From JAUHXS01 sp965213575 (GTDB lineage: Bacteria; Bacteroidota; Bacteroidia; Chitinophagales; JAUHXS01): a DNA stretch of 64,000 bases. Below, piece after piece: positions 1-8,307 of this stretch. Location: assembly GCA_965213575.1 (NCBI GenBank), contig CBDBZN010000019.1, forward strand, positions 77,636 to 141,635, written 5' to 3'. The notes below the pieces were generated by a model, which saw only the letters and a program-made list of their open reading frames with translations, ran no database searches and was not told the origin of the DNA. The translations under genes were made by a program, and so were the position numbers. Position 1 is the first letter of the stretch. The number at the start of each line of letters is the position of its first letter.

Positions 1-879
1 TTTGTAATTTTCCAGCCCGATTTCTATGCTGTTAAGCTCTGTGACAATATCTGCTAATTGGTCATCAATAAATTTTAAGGTATTTATATTTATTTCTTTT
101 TGTACCTCTAAGGAATTATCAATGTATACAGCTGCTAAAGTGTCTAAAAACACTTTGGCTCGTTCGGGTATTACATCTTGCACTGTTATTTCAATTAACC
201 CTGTCCACTCAAAGTTTGATATGTCCATTGCTGCTTTATATTTTGCAACTAAGTGGGGAACAGTATGTATTTTAAACATATATGCAATCTCTTTAATGCT
301 TTTTGGCCTTACTGCTGACGTTGCATCGATATAAAGCTCAAAATCCTCAGTTATTAATGGGATTCCGAATGGGTGTATTTTTTCAAATCGCTCATCGTCA
401 TTAATGACATAGCTCAACTTATAATGGTTATTATCCACTACATTAATATCGAATGGAAAGTCATAAAAAGCGGAATTTTTAATTTTGTAATCCACTTCGA
501 ATGGTGTCCCTCCATAAACTTCTCTAGTGTTTACACGCCCCTTTATAAAATAAGATATATTAAAATCAAGTTTGTTTACAACTTTCTCTAATAAGGATAA
601 AGAGCCAATGATGTACATCTCATTAGCCATATTTTCATTCCTAGGTTTTACGCCTAAACCTCTTAATATGGCCCCTTCTAAATCATTAGTATTATTTGCA
701 TTAAAAATTATCCGAATTTTAGCTCCGTATATAGTAGTAACTCTGTGGATATTAATGTTTGCAGCAATGATGGCAAGAATGATAGAAACAGCTAGAATGT
801 ACCAATTTTTACGAAATAGCTTCCATATACTTTTGAGATCCTTCTCATCGATAATTGCATTGCTTCCGGCTGGCTTCAT
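1..879 (-). CDS. Wzz/GumC-type polysaccharide co-polymerase, 5' part (partial)
   Basis: The reverse strand is open from an ATG at 879 to the window edge, giving 293 residues with no stop. The protein starts with a short cytoplasmic segment (MKPAGSNAIIDEKDLKSIW), then one membrane helix at about residues 26-43, then a periplasmic domain. This is the topology of Wzz/GumC/Wzc chain-length regulators, which control export or length of capsule or exopolysaccharide at the inner membrane. The stretch near residues 210-293 (KYKAAMDISNFEWTGLIEI, followed by a coiled-coil-like region) fits the membrane-distal helical part of that family. The C-terminal part is outside the window, so I cannot tell whether a tyrosine autokinase domain follows. 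Family assignment comes from topology and recalled motifs. It most likely belongs to a polysaccharide locus to the left. Confidence 0.75.
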   Translation of the reverse strand, partial: MKPAGSNAIIDEKDLKSIWKLFRKNWYILAVSIILAIIAANINIHRVTTIYGAKIRIIFNANNTNDLEGAILRGLGVKPRNENMANEMYIIGSLSLLEKVVNKLDFNISYFIKGRVNTREVYGGTPFEVDYKIKNSAFYDFPFDINVVDNNHYKLSYVINDDERFEKIHPFGIPLITEDFELYIDATSAVRPKSIKEIAYMFKIHTVPHLVAKYKAAMDISNFEWTGLIEITVQDVIPERAKVFLDTLAAVYIDNSLEVQKEININTLKFIDDQLADIVTELNSIEIGLENYK

Positions 880-974
880 ATTGGTTTTGTAGATACCTAT
901 AACTGGCAAAGATAAAAAATTTGGTGATATGATAGTGGCTTCTTATTGTTTACAAGTTATTAAAAGTAGTTTTG

Positions 975-982
975 TACTTTTG
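975..982 (+). promoter_or_regulatory. candidate Bacteroidota -7 element for folA
   Basis: TACTTTTG matches the Bacteroidota -7 consensus TAnnTTTG and lies 20 bases before the folA ATG. No good TTTG element sits at the usual 20-base spacing upstream, so this is only a half-match. Confidence 0.4.
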
Positions 983-1002
983 ATAGCTAAAACTGTGTTT
1001 TT

Positions 1003-1497
1003 ATGATCCTTTCTGCTATTGTTGCCATTTCTGAAAATAATGTTATCGGTAATAAACAAGGCCTTATCTGGCACTTACCAAACGATTTAAAACACTTTAA
1101 AAACAAAACTAAAGGCCATTGTGTCATCATGGGCAGAAAAACTTTCGAATCAATAGGAAAGCCCCTTCCTAATAGGATTAATATTATTATCACTCGTCAA
1201 AAATCATATGTTCAAAATGGCTGCAAAGTAGTAAATAGTCTTGAGGAAGCTATATTATATGCTAATCAGCTTAATGAAGAGGAAGCATTTATCATTGGCG
1301 GGGCAGAAATATATAAACAAGCATTTTCTTTTTTAGAAAAACTCTATTTAACTATAGTTTTAGAAAAATTTGAAGGAGATACTAGCTTTCCTGAATATGA
1401 TAAATCGAAATGGAAGTTAATATCAGAAGATTATGTGAAAAAGGATGAAAAAAATCCATATGATCACATTTTTCAAGAATTTATTCGCATAAAATAA
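1003..1497 (+). CDS. folA: dihydrofolate reductase
   Basis: This 164-residue protein is a full-length dihydrofolate reductase (family usual about 160). It reduces dihydrofolate to tetrahydrofolate with NADPH in the cytoplasm and so supports thymidylate and purine synthesis. The N-terminus SAIVAISENNVIGNKQGLIW is the classic substrate-side signature. Asp28 in HLPNDLKHFK is the expected catalytic acid. GRKTFESIG is the NADPH phosphate-binding motif, and FIIGGAEIYKQ is the conserved GG cofactor-binding motif. The gene stands alone, with a lipoprotein gene 72 bases downstream and a divergent polysaccharide gene upstream. Nothing is unusual in it. Confidence 0.97.
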   Translation: MILSAIVAISENNVIGNKQGLIWHLPNDLKHFKNKTKGHCVIMGRKTFESIGKPLPNRINIIITRQKSYVQNGCKVVNSLEEAILYANQLNEEEAFIIGGAEIYKQAFSFLEKLYLTIVLEKFEGDTSFPEYDKSKWKLISEDYVKKDEKNPYDHIFQEFIRIK

Positions 1498-1569
1498 TGC
1501 TTAATTATTAGCATTATAATTTTATTTATTGTATACTTACTTATACATTATATATCAAAATTAAACGCT

Positions 1570-2472
1570 ATGATAAAAAAAATTGCAACCTTCGGACTCA
1601 TAACATTGGGAATTATATTCATATTTTCTTCTTGTAATAAAGAGGAAAAAGAGACTGCATTAGAGAATTCCAAATCATCGGATGTAGCTCAAAATATGTA
1701 TACAGATATATTCAATGAAGTAAGTAAAACAAATCAAGATATTCGAGATGGCCAATTCAAAGCATCTGCAACATCCGGTATCAGTGAGATCCCTTCTTGT
1801 GCAGTCGTAACTTATATACTGAGTAATGATAAAGTATTTGTTTATCATCCTGATAGTAATTACGGACATGATGAGGCACTCTATCTAAAACACGTAGAAA
1901 TAGATTATGGAACAGGATGTGTGCAAAATGGACGGACCAGAAAAGGTAAAATTATCATCGACAGAAATGGCAAATGGTATACTCAAGGTACAGAAAGTGT
2001 TGTAACCCTAGAAAATTTTTCTATAGATGATTATTCAATAGTAGGGGTTAAAACTGTTACTACAAAAGAAGTTACCATACAATTGGTCAATCCTTTTGTA
2101 GTCGCTTCATTTGATGTAGATGTAGCCGGTGGTAAGATCACTGACCCTTCCGGGAGTATGGTCATAGATAATTGGATATCCACTAGAAATGGTACCTGGA
2201 CAATAGAAGATGATGGAAGTGGGTCAGTTGGTGTCTTTTTTAAACTTACCGGTTCTGCTGCAGGAACTAATAGTGCAGGTGAGAACTTCACTATCACTAT
2301 TTTAGAAACATTAATTGCTCAAGCAGGTTGTCAATGGATAAAAGAAGGAGAATTTGAGATTGAAGGGGAAGAAAATAAAATCACAGTAAATTATGGTGAC
2401 GGCACTTGTGATGATCAAGCTACTTACGCTATCAATAACGGTAAAAAAAGAGAATTTACATTAAGACAGTAA
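1570..2472 (+). CDS. lipoprotein of unknown function
   Basis: The 300-residue product begins with a lipoprotein signal peptide: MIKK, a hydrophobic stretch, then lipobox FSSC with the acyl-Cys near residue 22. The mature protein is acidic and beta-rich, with many Thr/Gly/Asn residues and several regularly spaced Cys (SCAVVTYI, GTGCVQNG, AGCQWIKEGE, DGTCDDQATY). The closing segment (EENKITVNYGDGTCDDQATY) resembles a C-terminal module I have seen in Bacteroidota secreted lipoproteins of unknown function. I do not assign an activity. It probably sits on the outer membrane. A strong hairpin follows the gene. Confidence 0.75.
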   Translation: MIKKIATFGLITLGIIFIFSSCNKEEKETALENSKSSDVAQNMYTDIFNEVSKTNQDIRDGQFKASATSGISEIPSCAVVTYILSNDKVFVYHPDSNYGHDEALYLKHVEIDYGTGCVQNGRTRKGKIIIDRNGKWYTQGTESVVTLENFSIDDYSIVGVKTVTTKEVTIQLVNPFVVASFDVDVAGGKITDPSGSMVIDNWISTRNGTWTIEDDGSGSVGVFFKLTGSAAGTNSAGENFTITILETLIAQAGCQWIKEGEFEIEGEENKITVNYGDGTCDDQATYAINNGKKREFTLRQ

Positions 2473-2496
2473 TTGAAAAACATTATTCATTATACC

Positions 2497-2546
2497 TTAA
2501 ACTGATAAGTGCGAAACAATTCATTAGTTCGCACTTATCAGTTTAA
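2497..2546. terminator. bidirectional terminator hairpin
   Basis: A perfect 19-bp inverted repeat has arms at 2497-2515 and 2528-2546 (TTAAACTGATAAGTGCGAA and its complement) and a 12-base loop. It lies between two convergent genes, so it can serve both. Arm ends are A/T-rich rather than followed by a long T run. Confidence 0.75.
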
Positions 2547-2580
2547 CAAATTCAAACCTCAAACTTAGAACTTTAAACTA

Positions 2581-3273
2581 TTATTTATCCCCATCCGCTT
2601 GGAACCTAAATCCTAATCGTTTCCCTGTTTTAATAGCCATACTACCCGATTGTTCAATCTTTTGCCCAAAAGTTAATTCTTTAACTTCATCGTAAGGAGG
2701 TACTAAGAGGTCAAAGTTGATGCTATACAAAATAGCTGATTCGACAATTGACTTTATAGCTTCTCGGTTAATGATATTTTTTTCCAGATCATTATATAAA
2801 AATCCCAGCTGCCGTTTTCCTTCTACAAAGTAATGTTGCTCTTTATTGATAAAAATTCTTCCTACCAGATAACCCAAATCCTGTACTCGATTATATTTAA
2901 AAGAATCTGCTAAGAAATTATATATCTGTATCATGCCACAATACGACCTTGTTGAATCTTCCTGCACATACGAAGTTTTGAAAATATAATTGTCATCCTG
3001 AAAATTAAATACATTTGTGTGCATATTAAACACTAAAATATCGCCTGAAAACTTTAATCTAGCTTCAAAAGCACTAGAATCTTCATATTTAATTTCGACG
3101 TTTGAATCAAATTCATGCATTTCTTGTTTGAGCTCCAGTTCAATTTCCGACAATACCTCTTTAAGTTGTTGAAATACCTCTAAAGTGATTCGATAGATCT
3201 TCTGTTTGTTAGATGCCTTATCTTTAAGTGCATCTATGATCATTTTTTTAGCATTTGTTTCTTTATGCTCCAT
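2581..3273 (-). CDS. conserved hypothetical protein downstream of proS
   Basis: I do not recognise this 230-residue protein. It has no signal peptide and no membrane segment, so it is probably cytoplasmic. The first 80 residues are strongly charged and helical (KIYRITLEVFQQLKEVLSEI). The middle looks beta-rich (LKFSGDILVFNMHTNVFNF), and the C-terminal third is again helical with a basic tail (KTGKRLGFRFQADGDK). It starts 8 bases after the proS stop on the same strand, so the two are almost certainly co-transcribed. That hints at a housekeeping role but does not define one. Confidence 0.7.
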   Translation of the reverse strand: MEHKETNAKKMIIDALKDKASNKQKIYRITLEVFQQLKEVLSEIELELKQEMHEFDSNVEIKYEDSSAFEARLKFSGDILVFNMHTNVFNFQDDNYIFKTSYVQEDSTRSYCGMIQIYNFLADSFKYNRVQDLGYLVGRIFINKEQHYFVEGKRQLGFLYNDLEKNIINREAIKSIVESAILYSINFDLLVPPYDEVKELTFGQKIEQSGSMAIKTGKRLGFRFQADGDK

Positions 3274-3281
3274 ATAAATTA

Positions 3282-4757
3282 TTAATATGCTTTAGCAAAA
3301 ATGACTCTTCCTTTTGATGGTTTTCCGGAATAGACACATTGGCCTTCTTCGTCATTTTGTTCTAACGGAATACAGCGGATAGTGGCTTTTGTTTCTTGCT
3401 TAATAGCATCTTCCGTTTCTGAAGTGCCATCCCAATGAGCTTCTATAAAACCCCCTTTCGTTTCTAAAATATCTTTAAATTCTTCATAAGTATCGACCTT
3501 ATGAGTATTATCTTCTCTAAATTTTAATGCTTTATCATAAATAGATTGCTGTATATCTTCCAATAATTTTTTTACTGTATTTATGATACCGCTTATTTGC
3601 TCATTATTTTTTGTTTTAAGGTCTCTTCTTGCCACTTCAATCGTTCCTTGTTCTAAATCTCTTGGGCCAATCGCCAACCTTACAGGAACCCCTTGCAATT
3701 CATATTCTGCAAATTTCCATCCAGGCTTTTTGTGAGCACTATCATCAAACTTTACGCTTACACCTTCTTTTTTAAAAGCTGCCAATATAGGAATAATAGC
3801 TTCTCTAATCTGTTTTAACTGTTCTTCTCCTTTGAAGATAGGTACAATTACTACTTGTAAAGGAGCTATTTTAGGAGGCAAAATCAATCCGTCATCATCA
3901 GAGTGAGCCATAATCAGTGCGCCAATTAGCCTCGTGGATACTCCCCAAGAAGATGCCCACACATAATCTAACTCGCCCTGTTCGTTACTAAATTTCACAT
4001 CAAAAGCTTTAGCGAAATTTTGGCCTAGAAAGTGGGAAGTTCCGGCTTGTAATGCTTTCCCATCTTGCATTAATGCTTCGATGCAATAAGTATCTATTGC
4101 CCCTGCAAAACGTTCACTTTCAGTTTTAACGCCTTTTAAAACTGGCATAGCCATATAATTTTCTGCAAAATTGGCATACACTTCTAACATTTTATTAGCC
4201 TCTTCCTGCGCTTCTTTCTTAGTCGCATGGGCAGTATGCCCTTCCTGCCATAGAAATTCTGCTGTTCTTAAAAACAGACGCGTCCGCATCTCCCATCTTA
4301 CTACATTTGCCCATTGATTAACCAATATCGGTAAATCCCGGTATGATTGTATCCAATTTTTATATGTATTCCAAATAATTGTTTCTGAAGTCGGACGAAC
4401 AATGAGTTCTTCTTCTAATTTTGCATCTGGATCTACAATAATACTCTTCCCATCTTCGCTATTTTTAAGTCGATAATGTGTTACGACTGCGCATTCTTTT
4501 GCAAAGCCTTCTACGTGGGCAGCCTCTTTGCTTAAAAAGCTTTTAGGTATAAATAAGGGAAAATAAGCATTTACATGTCCTGTTTCTTTGAACATATTGT
4601 CTAGTATTCGCTGCATATTCTCCCAAATAGCATATCCTGTAGGTTTTATAACCATACACCCCCTCACTGCTGAGTGATCTGCTAAGCCTGCTTTAATCAC
4701 TATATCATTGTACCACTGCGAATAATCAATCTCTTTGCTAGCAATGCCTTTCGCCAT
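3282..4757 (-). CDS. proS: prolyl-tRNA synthetase (archaeal/eukaryotic-like type)
   Basis: This class II aminoacyl-tRNA synthetase charges tRNA-Pro with proline. Motif 2 is visible as VVRWEMRTRLFLRTAEFLWQ followed by EGHTAHAT, and PTSETIIW is the conserved substrate-site segment. The C-terminal anticodon-binding region (GVPVRLAIGPRDLEQG) is followed by a terminal domain with two Cys (IRCIPL, GQCVYSGKPS) and the typical C-terminal Tyr (AKAY). There is no YbaK-like editing insertion, which marks the short eukaryote/archaeal-like form common in Bacteroidota. I place the start at the ATG at 4757 (MAKGIASKEIDYSQWY, 491 residues), because the family begins there. An in-frame ATG at 4820 would add 21 residues. 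The next gene diverges 84 bases away. Confidence 0.95.
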   Translation of the reverse strand: MAKGIASKEIDYSQWYNDIVIKAGLADHSAVRGCMVIKPTGYAIWENMQRILDNMFKETGHVNAYFPLFIPKSFLSKEAAHVEGFAKECAVVTHYRLKNSEDGKSIIVDPDAKLEEELIVRPTSETIIWNTYKNWIQSYRDLPILVNQWANVVRWEMRTRLFLRTAEFLWQEGHTAHATKKEAQEEANKMLEVYANFAENYMAMPVLKGVKTESERFAGAIDTYCIEALMQDGKALQAGTSHFLGQNFAKAFDVKFSNEQGELDYVWASSWGVSTRLIGALIMAHSDDDGLILPPKIAPLQVVIVPIFKGEEQLKQIREAIIPILAAFKKEGVSVKFDDSAHKKPGWKFAEYELQGVPVRLAIGPRDLEQGTIEVARRDLKTKNNEQISGIINTVKKLLEDIQQSIYDKALKFREDNTHKVDTYEEFKDILETKGGFIEAHWDGTSETEDAIKQETKATIRCIPLEQNDEEGQCVYSGKPSKGRVIFAKAY

Positions 4758-4841
4758 ATTTTTTGTAATTTTATTAAGCCTGTTGGCATGGTATTTGAAC
4801 CATTTGGTAAATATAGGCATTAAACACTAAAATATAGAGTT

Positions 4842-6134
4842 ATGAAACATCCTGCTAAAATCAAATTTTCAAGTATGACAAAGTTACTTAAGCTATCTAT
4901 GCTAGTGGTGATAGTACTTTCAGGAAATATCATATATGCTCAAGATGATATGTATTATTCACCTGTAGGCAACGATCGTTCATACAATTCTTATTCCGAT
5001 GATGATAATTATCATTATGTAGGTGATGAAGAAAGATTACAAAATAAATACGATGAAGGGTACTCTTCTGAAGATGAAGAAGGGAACACTTATATAACTA
5101 ATAATAATTATTATGATAATGATGACTACTATTATGCCAGAAGGTTAAGGCGTTTTCACAACCCTTATTACGGGTTTGGCTACTATAGCAACTGCTATGT
5201 AAATGATTATTGGTACGCTCCTAATTGGAGTTTTGGCATAGGCTTTGGTTCTGCATGGGGTGGCTATGGTTACGGCTTTGGATATAACTATGGTTGGAAT
5301 AACTTTTGTTCTCCATATGCTTATTATTCTCCTTCATGGAATTTCGGATATTACGGATTAAATTATTATAATGGCTGGCATCCTTACGGAGGATGGGGGT
5401 ATGCCTACAATCGTCCTTATTACTGGAATAATTATAATTTTGCCCATTATGATGGATATAATGGAAGAAATAACAACTCCTATTATGGCCATAGGTCATC
5501 AGGTAGTAGCAAGAGCTATCCATCCGGAAATAATAGATCAAGCAACTATGGAAATAAAACTGACGAAAAGTCATACAAAAACGATCAATATTCCAACTAT
5601 AAATCTGACAAAACTTACGACGGGTATCGCAGTCAACCTCTAGGAACGCAAAAAGTTGAAAGTAATCCGTCAAGCAATTCAAATCAATCTGTTTCTCCGA
5701 GAAGTAATAATGGAGATTACTATTCTGGGTCTCAGAATGTAAATAATAATGCTAGGCCAATGAATCAACCTGTCAGAAGTAACACTGGCAATAATATTTC
5801 CTCTACTCCTCAATCTAACAGGACGTATTCTAGCCCTATGCAAAACACTAAACCGCAACGATCAACTGATAGCTATTCTCCTACTAGAACTACTCCCAAC
5901 AGGAGCAATATTCCATCTCGAAACACAACTCCTGAAAGAATCAGAACTCCTAAGGCTAGTCCTGCTCATACTCCACAACGTTCTAGAAGCAATATAGACA
6001 GGAGCCCTGCAAGAACCAATCGTGGAAATATAAACAGAGGTTCGATTAGCCCTTCACGAAGTATGAATAGTGGTAGTTCCTCTACTCCGATCAGATCCGG
6101 TGGAGGTGGTAGCATCAGAAGAGGCGGGAACTAA
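4842..6134 (+). CDS. secreted Tyr/Gly/Asn-rich low-complexity protein
   Basis: The 430-residue product has a signal peptide ending near IIYAQ. The in-frame ATG at 4875 (MTKLLKLSML) gives a more standard signal peptide than the ATG at 4842. Residues 40-115 are acidic and Tyr/Asp/Asn-rich. Residues 115-220 are dominated by Tyr, Gly, Trp and Asn in loose repeats (GWGYAYNRPYYWNNYNF, GGYGYGFGYNYGW). Residues 220-430 switch to Ser/Asn/Thr/Pro/Arg with many SP-R and TP-R steps and end in a Gly/Arg tail (GGGGSIRRGGN). No catalytic domain is visible. Similar proteins occur in Bacteroidota as secreted or outer-membrane structural proteins of unknown role. It diverges from proS and precedes an OmpP1 gene. 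Confidence 0.75.
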   Translation: MKHPAKIKFSSMTKLLKLSMLVVIVLSGNIIYAQDDMYYSPVGNDRSYNSYSDDDNYHYVGDEERLQNKYDEGYSSEDEEGNTYITNNNYYDNDDYYYARRLRRFHNPYYGFGYYSNCYVNDYWYAPNWSFGIGFGSAWGGYGYGFGYNYGWNNFCSPYAYYSPSWNFGYYGLNYYNGWHPYGGWGYAYNRPYYWNNYNFAHYDGYNGRNNNSYYGHRSSGSSKSYPSGNNRSSNYGNKTDEKSYKNDQYSNYKSDKTYDGYRSQPLGTQKVESNPSSNSNQSVSPRSNNGDYYSGSQNVNNNARPMNQPVRSNTGNNISSTPQSNRTYSSPMQNTKPQRSTDSYSPTRTTPNRSNIPSRNTTPERIRTPKASPAHTPQRSRSNIDRSPARTNRGNINRGSISPSRSMNSGSSSTPIRSGGGGSIRRGGN

Positions 6135-6142
6135 TTCATTGC

Positions 6143-6200
6143 AGATTACAAATTTAAGATTACAGAATTAAAAAATTCTAAAATCTAAAATTGTAAATTT
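6143..6200. repeat. imperfect intergenic inverted repeat
   Basis: Two 27-base arms (6143-6169 and 6174-6200) pair at 20 of 27 positions around a 4-base A loop. The sequence is built from AGATTACA/TTCTAAA-like units and fills most of the 72-base gap between two genes. It may act as a weak terminator or be a decayed intergenic repeat. Confidence 0.4.
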
Positions 6201-6206
6201 AGGAAC

Positions 6207-7724
6207 ATGTTTACATCTAGAATTTATATTATTATAGTGCAATATGCGTTTATTAGTATCTCGAGCCTTTTCGCTCAAAATGAAACGGATGCACTTCGTT
6301 ATAGTCAACTTTTTTATGGTGGTACAGCAAGAGGCACTGCTATAGGAGGAGCAACAACTGCTCTTGGAGCAGATTTTTCTGCTATAAGCATAAATCCTGC
6401 AAGTTTAGGTTTTAATAGAAATTCGACTTTTATTTTTACTCCGGCAATTGTAGAAAATAACGCTTCATCTTCTTATATCAATACTAATTTTACTGCTGAA
6501 AAGTATAACTTCAATATTAGTTCTTGGGGTGCAATTCTTTCTTATACTCAGGAGGGCAGGCCTTGGCGGTCTGTAAGCTTAGGATTAGGGAGTAATCGGT
6601 TAAACAATTATAATAAGAGTACGTATTATTCTGCCTTTAATAATGAAAATTCTTTTCTTGATAGCTATTTAGAGACCGTGAACGCAAATGGAGGCACTGC
6701 TCCGGAAGACATGTCTTTCATAGAGCCTTTTGGTACAAGTTTAGCATGGGAAACCTTTTTAATTAACCCGGTTGACCCGACTTTAAGCGGAGAAGAACCT
6801 CAGGAATATAATAGTGTTATTCCTAATGGAGGTATTACCCAAACCAGGTCAATGATCAGCAGAGGAGCTATGGATGATTATTTTATAGCCGTAGGAGCTA
6901 ACTATTATGATAAACTATATATGGGAGCCAGTTTTAATTTTCCGGTACTTCGATACCGTGAAGAGTCTTCCTATACAGAATCAGATAATGAGGAAACTAT
7001 TAATGGGTTTGATCAGTATACTTATACACAAACCTTAAACACCAATGGAAGAGGCGCTGCTTTTAAAGTAGGATTGATTTACAAAGTAGAGGAATGGTTA
7101 AGGATTGGCGGATCAATCCACACTCCAACCTATTTTAATATGAATGAACGATATTCGAGTGACGTTGTTTCCATATTGGAAGATAGTACAGGTACTACTC
7201 AATACAATGCTCAATCTCCAGATGGAATTTTTAATTATTCACTCCTCACACCATGGCGTGTTAACACAGGTATATCAATAGTTTTACAAGAATTAGGATT
7301 TTTAACTTTTGATTATGAATATGTAGACTATAGAGCACCTAGATATAATTTTAATGCTACTGATGCCGAAACTCAGCAAATTGAAGTAGATATAAACCAG
7401 ACTATTGACGAAGTATATACTGCTGCGCATAATTTTAGAATAGGTGCAGAAGCTAAGGCTGAAAAGTTTCGTTTTAGAGGGGGTTACGCTTTTTATGGAA
7501 ATTCTTTTAGTAAGGAGATTAATTTTAACAACAGCAAAAATGTATTTTCTACCGGAGTTGGGTATGTAGGAGAATCAGTTTTTATTGATTTAACCTACTC
7601 CAGGGCTTATTCAAAATCATTTTTCCAGATGTATACCTTAAATTATCCCAATGAAATAAATTATGGGGCTAATCAGAAAACTACAGGCAATAACTTTTTA
7701 TTAACCTTTGGGATAAATTTTTAA
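6207..7724 (+). CDS. OmpP1/FadL-family outer-membrane transporter
   Basis: This is a 505-residue outer-membrane barrel of the OmpP1/FadL/TodX family, which moves hydrophobic compounds such as fatty acids across the outer membrane. After the signal peptide (ISSLFAQ) comes the typical N-terminal plug region, DALRYSQLFYGGTARGTAIG followed by GATTALGADFSAISINPA. The rest is a run of amphipathic beta strands, and the C-terminus ends in Phe (LLTFGINF), as expected for a BAM-assembled barrel. The proS-OmpP1 neighbourhood is familiar in Bacteroidota. The substrate cannot be read from sequence. Confidence 0.9.
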   Translation: MFTSRIYIIIVQYAFISISSLFAQNETDALRYSQLFYGGTARGTAIGGATTALGADFSAISINPASLGFNRNSTFIFTPAIVENNASSSYINTNFTAEKYNFNISSWGAILSYTQEGRPWRSVSLGLGSNRLNNYNKSTYYSAFNNENSFLDSYLETVNANGGTAPEDMSFIEPFGTSLAWETFLINPVDPTLSGEEPQEYNSVIPNGGITQTRSMISRGAMDDYFIAVGANYYDKLYMGASFNFPVLRYREESSYTESDNEETINGFDQYTYTQTLNTNGRGAAFKVGLIYKVEEWLRIGGSIHTPTYFNMNERYSSDVVSILEDSTGTTQYNAQSPDGIFNYSLLTPWRVNTGISIVLQELGFLTFDYEYVDYRAPRYNFNATDAETQQIEVDINQTIDEVYTAAHNFRIGAEAKAEKFRFRGGYAFYGNSFSKEINFNNSKNVFSTGVGYVGESVFIDLTYSRAYSKSFFQMYTLNYPNEINYGANQKTTGNNFLLTFGINF

Positions 7725-7767
7725 TCATTTACCTTCACATTCTAAACACACAATAACAATAATTGAT

Positions 7768-8307
7768 ATGAAAAAATATCACTGGCTATATATTATAGCA
7801 ACTATTTTAACAATTACTTCTTGCTCTAAAAAAATCCCTTTTACCAGTTCTGTTAGGAATAAATTGGAACGTATTGGTGTGGATATAAAAGACTTACAAT
7901 ACTACAACTCAAACGAAATTATTTTACGGCGACAAATTGACTCATCTAAAGTAAAAATTGCTTCCGGTGTAGTAAAATATGAAAATGGGAAATATATTGA
8001 AGAGATCATCTTTAAGAAAAATACACCGGGAATTTGTGATGCTATAAAAGATGATAAACGTATTAGCGTGAGTTTTGAAAACGGCGTAGATAACAATCTA
8101 ACTTTCGGTGATATGAACGCTAGTATGGGTAAATATTATGTACTAGGCTCAAAAGAGTGGAAGAATTATAAAAGTGAAACTATTTATAACGGTGTTAAAT
8201 ACGACATTCATACTCCTTATGGCGTGCCATATTTAACTATAAAAAATCAAAAAGTTTTAAAAGAGGATAAGGATAGTAGAGTGGCTAAGGGAAGGAAGAT
8301 TGAGTGA
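7768..8307 (+). CDS. lipoprotein of unknown function
   Basis: The 179-residue product has a clear lipoprotein signal (MKKYHWLYIIATILTITSC, acyl-Cys at residue 19). The mature part is basic and beta-rich (LQYYNSNEIILRRQIDSSKV, YDIHTPYGVPYLTIKNQKVL). I do not recognise a family. It lies 43 bases after the OmpP1 gene and may be co-transcribed. Its last 23 bases overlap the 3' end of the convergent gene on the other strand, so the two share a terminator region. Confidence 0.7.
   Translation: MKKYHWLYIIATILTITSCSKKIPFTSSVRNKLERIGVDIKDLQYYNSNEIILRRQIDSSKVKIASGVVKYENGKYIEEIIFKKNTPGICDAIKDDKRISVSFENGVDNNLTFGDMNASMGKYYVLGSKEWKNYKSETIYNGVKYDIHTPYGVPYLTIKNQKVLKEDKDSRVAKGRKIE

Noticed and set aside
26..892. 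Three forward-strand open frames at the left edge
   Set aside because: They lie antisense to the open Wzz/GumC reading frame and show no protein-like features.
5221..5682. A 153-codon reverse frame inside the Tyr/Gly-rich gene
   Set aside because: It is a by-product of the low-complexity codons of the forward gene, rich in Tyr, His and Asn without a start context.
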